NCBI GenBank assembly: GCA_020637555.1
Contig: JACKKF010000004.1
Coordinates: 1-64,000, forward strand
DNA from: Rhodobacter sp.
GTDB lineage: Bacteria > Pseudomonadota > Alphaproteobacteria > Rhodobacterales > Rhodobacteraceae
Direction of reading: 5' to 3'
Length of the DNA: 64,000 nt
Made by a program: the position numbers and the translations under genes. Below are positions 60,410 through 64,000 of the stretch, piece by piece. Positions within the stretch are counted from its first letter, which is position 1. Each line of letters opens with the position of its first letter. The notes below the pieces were generated by a model, which had not been told where the DNA came from, ran no database searches, and saw nothing but the letters and a program-made list of their open reading frames with translations.

Positions 60410-61703
60410 TCAGCGCGTTTCGACATCCAGGTAGTCGCGGCGCGGCGCACCGGTGTAGAGCTGGCGCGGGCGGCCGATCTTCAGTTCCGGATCCGAGATC
60501 ATCTCTTTCCATTGCGCGATCCAGCCCACGGCGCGCGACAGCGCGAAGATCGGGGTGAACATCGACGTGGGGAAGCCCATCGCCTCGAGGATGATGCCCG
60601 AGTAGAAATCGACGTTCGGGTAGAGCTTTTTCTCGATGAAATAGGGATCTTCCAGCGCGATCCGCTCCAGTTCCTTGGCGACCTTGAGCGTTTCGTTGTC
60701 ATGGATGCCGAGGAGGTCCAGAACCTCGTCGGCCGATTCCTTCATCACCTTGGCCCGCGGATCGAAGTTCTTGTAGACGCGATGGCCAAAGCCCATCAGG
60801 CGGAACGGGTCGTTCTTGTCCTTGGCGCGGGCGATGAATTCCGGAATGCGGTCGACCGTGCCGATCTCGCGCAGCATTTCCGGCAGGCCTGGTTGGCGCC
60901 GCCATGGGCGGGCCCCCACAGGCAGGCGATGCCGGCGGCGATGCAGGCGAAGGGGTTGGCCCCGAGGAACCGGCGAGGCGCACCGTCGACGTCGAGGCGT
61001 TCTGCTCGTGATCGGCGTGCAGCATCATGATGCGGTCCATCGCCTTGGCGAGGATCGGATCGACAACGTAATCCTCGGCCGGGACGGCGAAGCACATGTG
61101 CAGGAAATTGCCCGCGTAATCGAGCGAGTTCTTCGGATAGACGAAGGGCTGGCCGATCGAATACTTGTAGGCCATGGCGGCGATCGTCGGGATCTTGGCG
61201 ATCATGCGGATCGCCGCGACCTCGCGCTGCCATTCGTCGTTGATGTCGGTCGAATCGTGATAGAACGCCGACATCGCGCCGACCACGCCGACCGTGGTGG
61301 CCATGGGATGCGCGTCACGGCGGAAGCCGCGGAAGAAATACTGCATCTGCTCGTGGACCATGGTGTGTTTGGTCACACGGGTTTCGAAGTCGATCATCTG
61401 CTGGGCGGTGGGCAGTTCCCCGTAGAGCAACAGGTAGCACACTTCGAGGTGGTGCGATTTGTCGGCCAGCTGTTCGATCGGGTAGCCGCGATACAGCAGC
61501 TCGCCCTTGTCGCCGTCGATATAGGTGATGGTCGAGGAGCAGCTTGCGGTCGAGGTGAACCCGGGATCGTAGGTGAACACGTCACCCTGGCCATAGAGCT
61601 TGCGGATATCGAGAACATCCGGCCCGGCGGTGGGCGAGTAGATCGGCAACTCCAGCGAGGTATCGCCAACCGTGAGTGTTGCACTTCTCTTGGATTCGAC
61701 CAT
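60410..61703 (-). pseudogene. gltA: Citrate synthase, frameshifted (probable sequence error)
   Basis: Condenses oxaloacetate with acetyl-CoA; type II hexameric enzyme. N-terminal part (LTVGDTSLELPIYSPTAGPD, YRGYPIEQLADKSHHLEVCY, MMLHADHEQNASTSTVRLAG with catalytic His) and C-terminal part (FGHRVYKNFDPRAKVMKESA, YPNVDFYSGIILEAMGFP) are typical. Two indels, near 60.965 and 60.89 kb, throw the segment ANPFACIAAGIACLWGPAHGG into another frame. The span of 1294 bp is within two bases of a 431-codon gene. A central-metabolism gene, so error is far likelier than loss. Confidence 0.92.
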
Positions 61704-61755
61704 CGCGTCCCTCGCTTCTCAAGTTGGCGGCCCGGCGCACCGGGGCCGTGGTTGC

Positions 61756-63162
61756 TCAACCCCCGTTCGCGGCATCGGTGAGCCGCGCCAGGGTCTCGTT
61801 GCGTCCCAGAACAATCATCATGTCGAACACACTCGGCGACACGGTCCGACCGGCCAGCGCCGCCCGCAGAGGTTGGGCAAGCTTGCCGAGTCCGAGGCCG
61901 TGTTGCGCGGCGGTTTCGCCCACGATGGCTTCGAGTCTCTCGCGATCCCAGCTAGCATTTTGCAGATGCGGCGTCAATTCGCCCAGTATACGACGGGATA
62001 CAGAATCCAGCGATTTCGCGGCCTTCTCGTCTGGAACGATCGGCCGCTCGCTCAGGACAAACTGAGCCCTTTCAAGGATTTGCCCATAGCTTTTGGCCTT
62101 GTCCTTGAGCTGGGGCATCGCCCGCGACAGCCCGTCGCGCTGTGCGGCGGTCAGGGCAGGGGCACCGGTGGCGGCGAGGAAGGACTCAAGTTCATGCAGC
62201 GCCGCGGCGTCATCCATCACCGAGAAGTGCTGTGCAGTCAGATGGTCCAGCTTTTTCAGGTCCAGGCGGGCCGGCGCGCGCCCGATTCCCCCCAGGTCGA
62301 ACCAGTCGACCGCCTGCGCGTCGGTGAAGAATTCGTCATCCCCGTGGCTCCAGCCCAGGCGTGCCAGATAGTTGCGGATCGCAGCCGCGGGGTAGCCCAT
62401 GCGTTGATAATCCTCGACCCCCAGCGCGCCATGGCGTTTCGACAGTTTCTTGCCGTCCTCGCCATGGATCAGCGGGATATGCGCGAATTGCGGCAGGTCC
62501 CAGCCCATCGCCTGATAGACCTGCGATTGCCGCGCCGCGTTGTTCAAATGGTCATCCCCCCGGATCACATGCGTCACGCCCATGTCGTGATCGTCGACGA
62601 CCACGGCCAGCATGTAGGTGGGTGTACCGTCAGAGCGTAAACAAACCATGTCGTCGAGTTGATCGTTGCGGAACACCACGCGGCCCTGAACGGCGTCATC
62701 GATCACCGTTTCGCCGTCGCGCGGGGCCTTCAGGCGGATCACATGGGGCGCATCGGGATGCGTGGCGGGGTCGGCATCGCGCCAGGGGCTTTGAAACAGC
62801 GTGCTGCGCCCCTCGGCGCGGGCGGCCTCGCGGAAGGCCTCGATCTCGTCCTGGGTGGAAAAGCACTTGTAGGCATGGCCACGCGCCAGCATCGCAAGGG
62901 CGACCTCGGCGTGGCGCGGCGCGCGTTCGAACTGGCTGATCGCGTCTCCGTCCCAATCCAGCCCCAGCCATGTCAGGCCGGACAGGATCGCCGCCGTGGC
63001 CTCGGGGGTGGAGCGGGCGCGGTCGGTATCCTCGATCCGCAACAGGAACCGGCCGCCGCGCCCGCGTGCGTAGAGCCAGTTGAACAACGCCGTGCGCGCG
63101 CCGCCGATGTGCAGGAACCCCGTGGGCGAGGGGGCGAAGCGGGTGACGACGGGGGCTGACAT
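61756..63162 (-). CDS. gltX: Glutamyl-tRNA synthetase
   Basis: 468 residues, class I aminoacyl-tRNA synthetase. HIGH-type motif in FAPSPTGFLHIGGARTALFN, the KMSKS-type motif in GEDGKKLSKRHGALGVEDYQ, and IRGDDHLNNAARQSQVYQAM. Alphaproteobacteria often have two GltX paralogues, one mischarging tRNA-Gln for amidation. It is 52 bp upstream of gltA on the same strand and divergent from comEC, a gene order seen in related genomes. Confidence 0.95.
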   Translation of the reverse strand: MSAPVVTRFAPSPTGFLHIGGARTALFNWLYARGRGGRFLLRIEDTDRARSTPEATAAILSGLTWLGLDWDGDAISQFERAPRHAEVALAMLARGHAYKCFSTQDEIEAFREAARAEGRSTLFQSPWRDADPATHPDAPHVIRLKAPRDGETVIDDAVQGRVVFRNDQLDDMVCLRSDGTPTYMLAVVVDDHDMGVTHVIRGDDHLNNAARQSQVYQAMGWDLPQFAHIPLIHGEDGKKLSKRHGALGVEDYQRMGYPAAAIRNYLARLGWSHGDDEFFTDAQAVDWFDLGGIGRAPARLDLKKLDHLTAQHFSVMDDAAALHELESFLAATGAPALTAAQRDGLSRAMPQLKDKAKSYGQILERAQFVLSERPIVPDEKAAKSLDSVSRRILGELTPHLQNASWDRERLEAIVGETAAQHGLGLGKLAQPLRAALAGRTVSPSVFDMMIVLGRNETLARLTDAANGG

Positions 63163-63237
63163 CGGACGTTAACCTTTCGGAAACCACGGGGGATCTAAGC
63201 TGCGCCAAGCTCTAGGCAATGAGACAGGCAAGAACAA

Positions 63238-64000
63238 GTGTCGAGCCCTGCCGCCCATGACCAGGCCGCCGTTTCCCCTTTCGTGCCGATGGCCGGTGCC
63301 CTGGGGGCGGTTGCGTGCGCGCGGGGCCATCTGTTCCCGCTGGTGCCGGTTCTTCTGGGAACCGGCGTCGGAACCTATTTCGCCCTGCCGGCGGAACCGG
63401 GGGGGCTGGCGCTGGCGCTGCTGGCCGCCGGGCTGATCCTGTCCCTTGCCGTCGCGTTGCGTGGCCCGGCGGACTGGCGCCCCCTCGCTCTGGCGCTGGG
63501 GCTGTTGCTGGCGGGGCCGCTGCTGGCCTCGCTGCGCACGCATCTGGTGGCCGCGCCGGTTCTGGGATGGCATCGCTATGGCCCGATCGAGGGGCGGATC
63601 GTCGCCATCGACCGGTCCGGCAGCGATGCCGTGCGCCTGACCCTGGACCAGGTGGTTCTGCCCGGGATCGCCCCGGCGCGTGTGCCCGGTCGGGTGCGGA
63701 TATCGGTTCTCGGGCCGCTCGATATCGACCCGGTCGCGGGCCTGCGGATTGCCCTGACCGGCCATCTGGGGCCCCCGGGCCCGCCGGTTGAACCCGGGGG
63801 TTTCGATTTCCGCCGCTTCGCCTGGTTCGAGGGGCTGGGGGCGGTCGGCTACACCCGCAGCCCGGTGGTGACGCTGGCGCGGCCTGAACCCGGCCCGATC
63901 CTGGCCTTGACGCGCCTGCGACACCGCATCGCCGACGGAATCCGGCGGCGCATCCCCGGCGAGGAGGGCGGCTTTGTCGCCGCGATCCTGACCGGCGACC
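63238..64000 (+). CDS. comEC: ComEC/Rec2 family DNA-uptake channel protein (3' end cut off)
   Basis: First about 250 residues of a polytopic membrane protein that runs off the window. Hydrophobic helices (LFPLVPVLLGTGVGTYFALP, GLALALLAAGLILSLAVALR, LALALGLLLAGPLLASLRTH) are followed by the soluble DUF4131-type domain with IEGRIVAIDRSGSDAVRLTL and the ComEC-typical GGFDFRRFAWFEGLGAVGYT, then EEGGFVAAILTGD. In naturally competent bacteria it forms the inner-membrane DNA channel. The start is uncertain: GTG 63238 (VSSPAAHD), GTG 63283 or ATG 63289; none has a strong ribosome site. Divergent from gltX. Confidence 0.8.
   Translation, partial: MSSPAAHDQAAVSPFVPMAGALGAVACARGHLFPLVPVLLGTGVGTYFALPAEPGGLALALLAAGLILSLAVALRGPADWRPLALALGLLLAGPLLASLRTHLVAAPVLGWHRYGPIEGRIVAIDRSGSDAVRLTLDQVVLPGIAPARVPGRVRISVLGPLDIDPVAGLRIALTGHLGPPGPPVEPGGFDFRRFAWFEGLGAVGYTRSPVVTLARPEPGPILALTRLRHRIADGIRRRIPGEEGGFVAAILTGD

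Overview
The window is high-GC, gene-dense DNA that reads like the chromosome of a Rhodobacteraceae/Paracoccaceae alphaproteobacterium. Supporting signs are an apparent ethylmalonyl-CoA-pathway methylsuccinyl-CoA dehydrogenase at the left edge, the carboxynorspermidine-type polyamine gene pair, NnrU and DUF817 proteins, the comEC|gltX-gltA block, and GC-rich intergenic hairpins ending in an ATATTT...GCACAAAGA core. I see no phage, insertion sequence, plasmid gene or CRISPR array. Almost everything is catabolic or housekeeping.

Layout. 0-3 kb: end of mcd, a SpoIIAA-like protein, an MFS transporter. 3-11.7 kb: a phenylacetate regulon on the minus strand, transcribed paaX > thiolase > paaA-B-C-D-E > an extra PaaA/PaaC-family protein > paaZ. 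It has a recognisable promoter and two palindromes between paaX and the thiolase. 11.8-25.4 kb: EamA transporter, polyamine pair (nspC and carboxynorspermidine synthase), LuxR-type response regulator, CoxG-like protein, NnrU, tag, CPBP protease, accD-folC, quinone oxidoreductase, AhpD-like protein, sirtuin, and divergent metR/metF. 25.5-33.2 kb: a very large PilM-like/PilP-like single-pass protein, metY, a 611-bp non-coding stretch rich in hairpins, and an ECF sigma / anti-sigma / subtilase operon. 33.3-39.4 kb: the homoprotocatechuate meta-cleavage operon (hpaF-E, two unrelated ring-cleavage dioxygenases, a FAH-family enzyme, hpaH) with divergent hpaR. 39.4-44.6 kb: lipoprotein, SufE, TauE/SafE, TusA, HNH, a Tat-signal protein, ilvC and two Lrp/AsnC regulators. 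44.9-51.7 kb: an IclR-controlled beta-oxidation operon (trifunctional-type FadJ, thiolase, paired acyl-CoA dehydrogenases, thioesterase) resembling the pim dicarboxylate operon. 51.7-64 kb: tRNA-Val, small envelope proteins, alpha/beta hydrolase, DUF817, glyA, nadK, M20 amidohydrolase, mazG, aguB, a sulfotransferase-like protein, gltA, gltX and the start of comEC.

Together the paa and hpa operons route phenylacetate and 4-hydroxyphenylacetate-type aromatics to acyl-CoAs and C4 acids. The 45-51 kb operon extends acyl-CoA oxidation, and mcd assimilates acetyl-CoA.

A quality warning matters for any reader. Four stretches (about 5.0-8.2, 42.9-43.3, 53.1-55.9 and 60.88-60.98 kb) carry many small indels that break essential or well-conserved genes while keeping overall gene lengths and protein similarity. 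I read these as probable sequence or assembly errors, not genuine pseudogenes, although those genes are listed as broken. The most novel-looking items are the sigma/anti-sigma/subtilase operon, in which the anti-sigma factor seems to carry a subtilisin-propeptide-like domain; the side-by-side non-homologous homoprotocatechuate dioxygenases; the PilM/PilP-like fusion; and a composite intergenic repeat whose core can supply a ribosome binding site and start codon.
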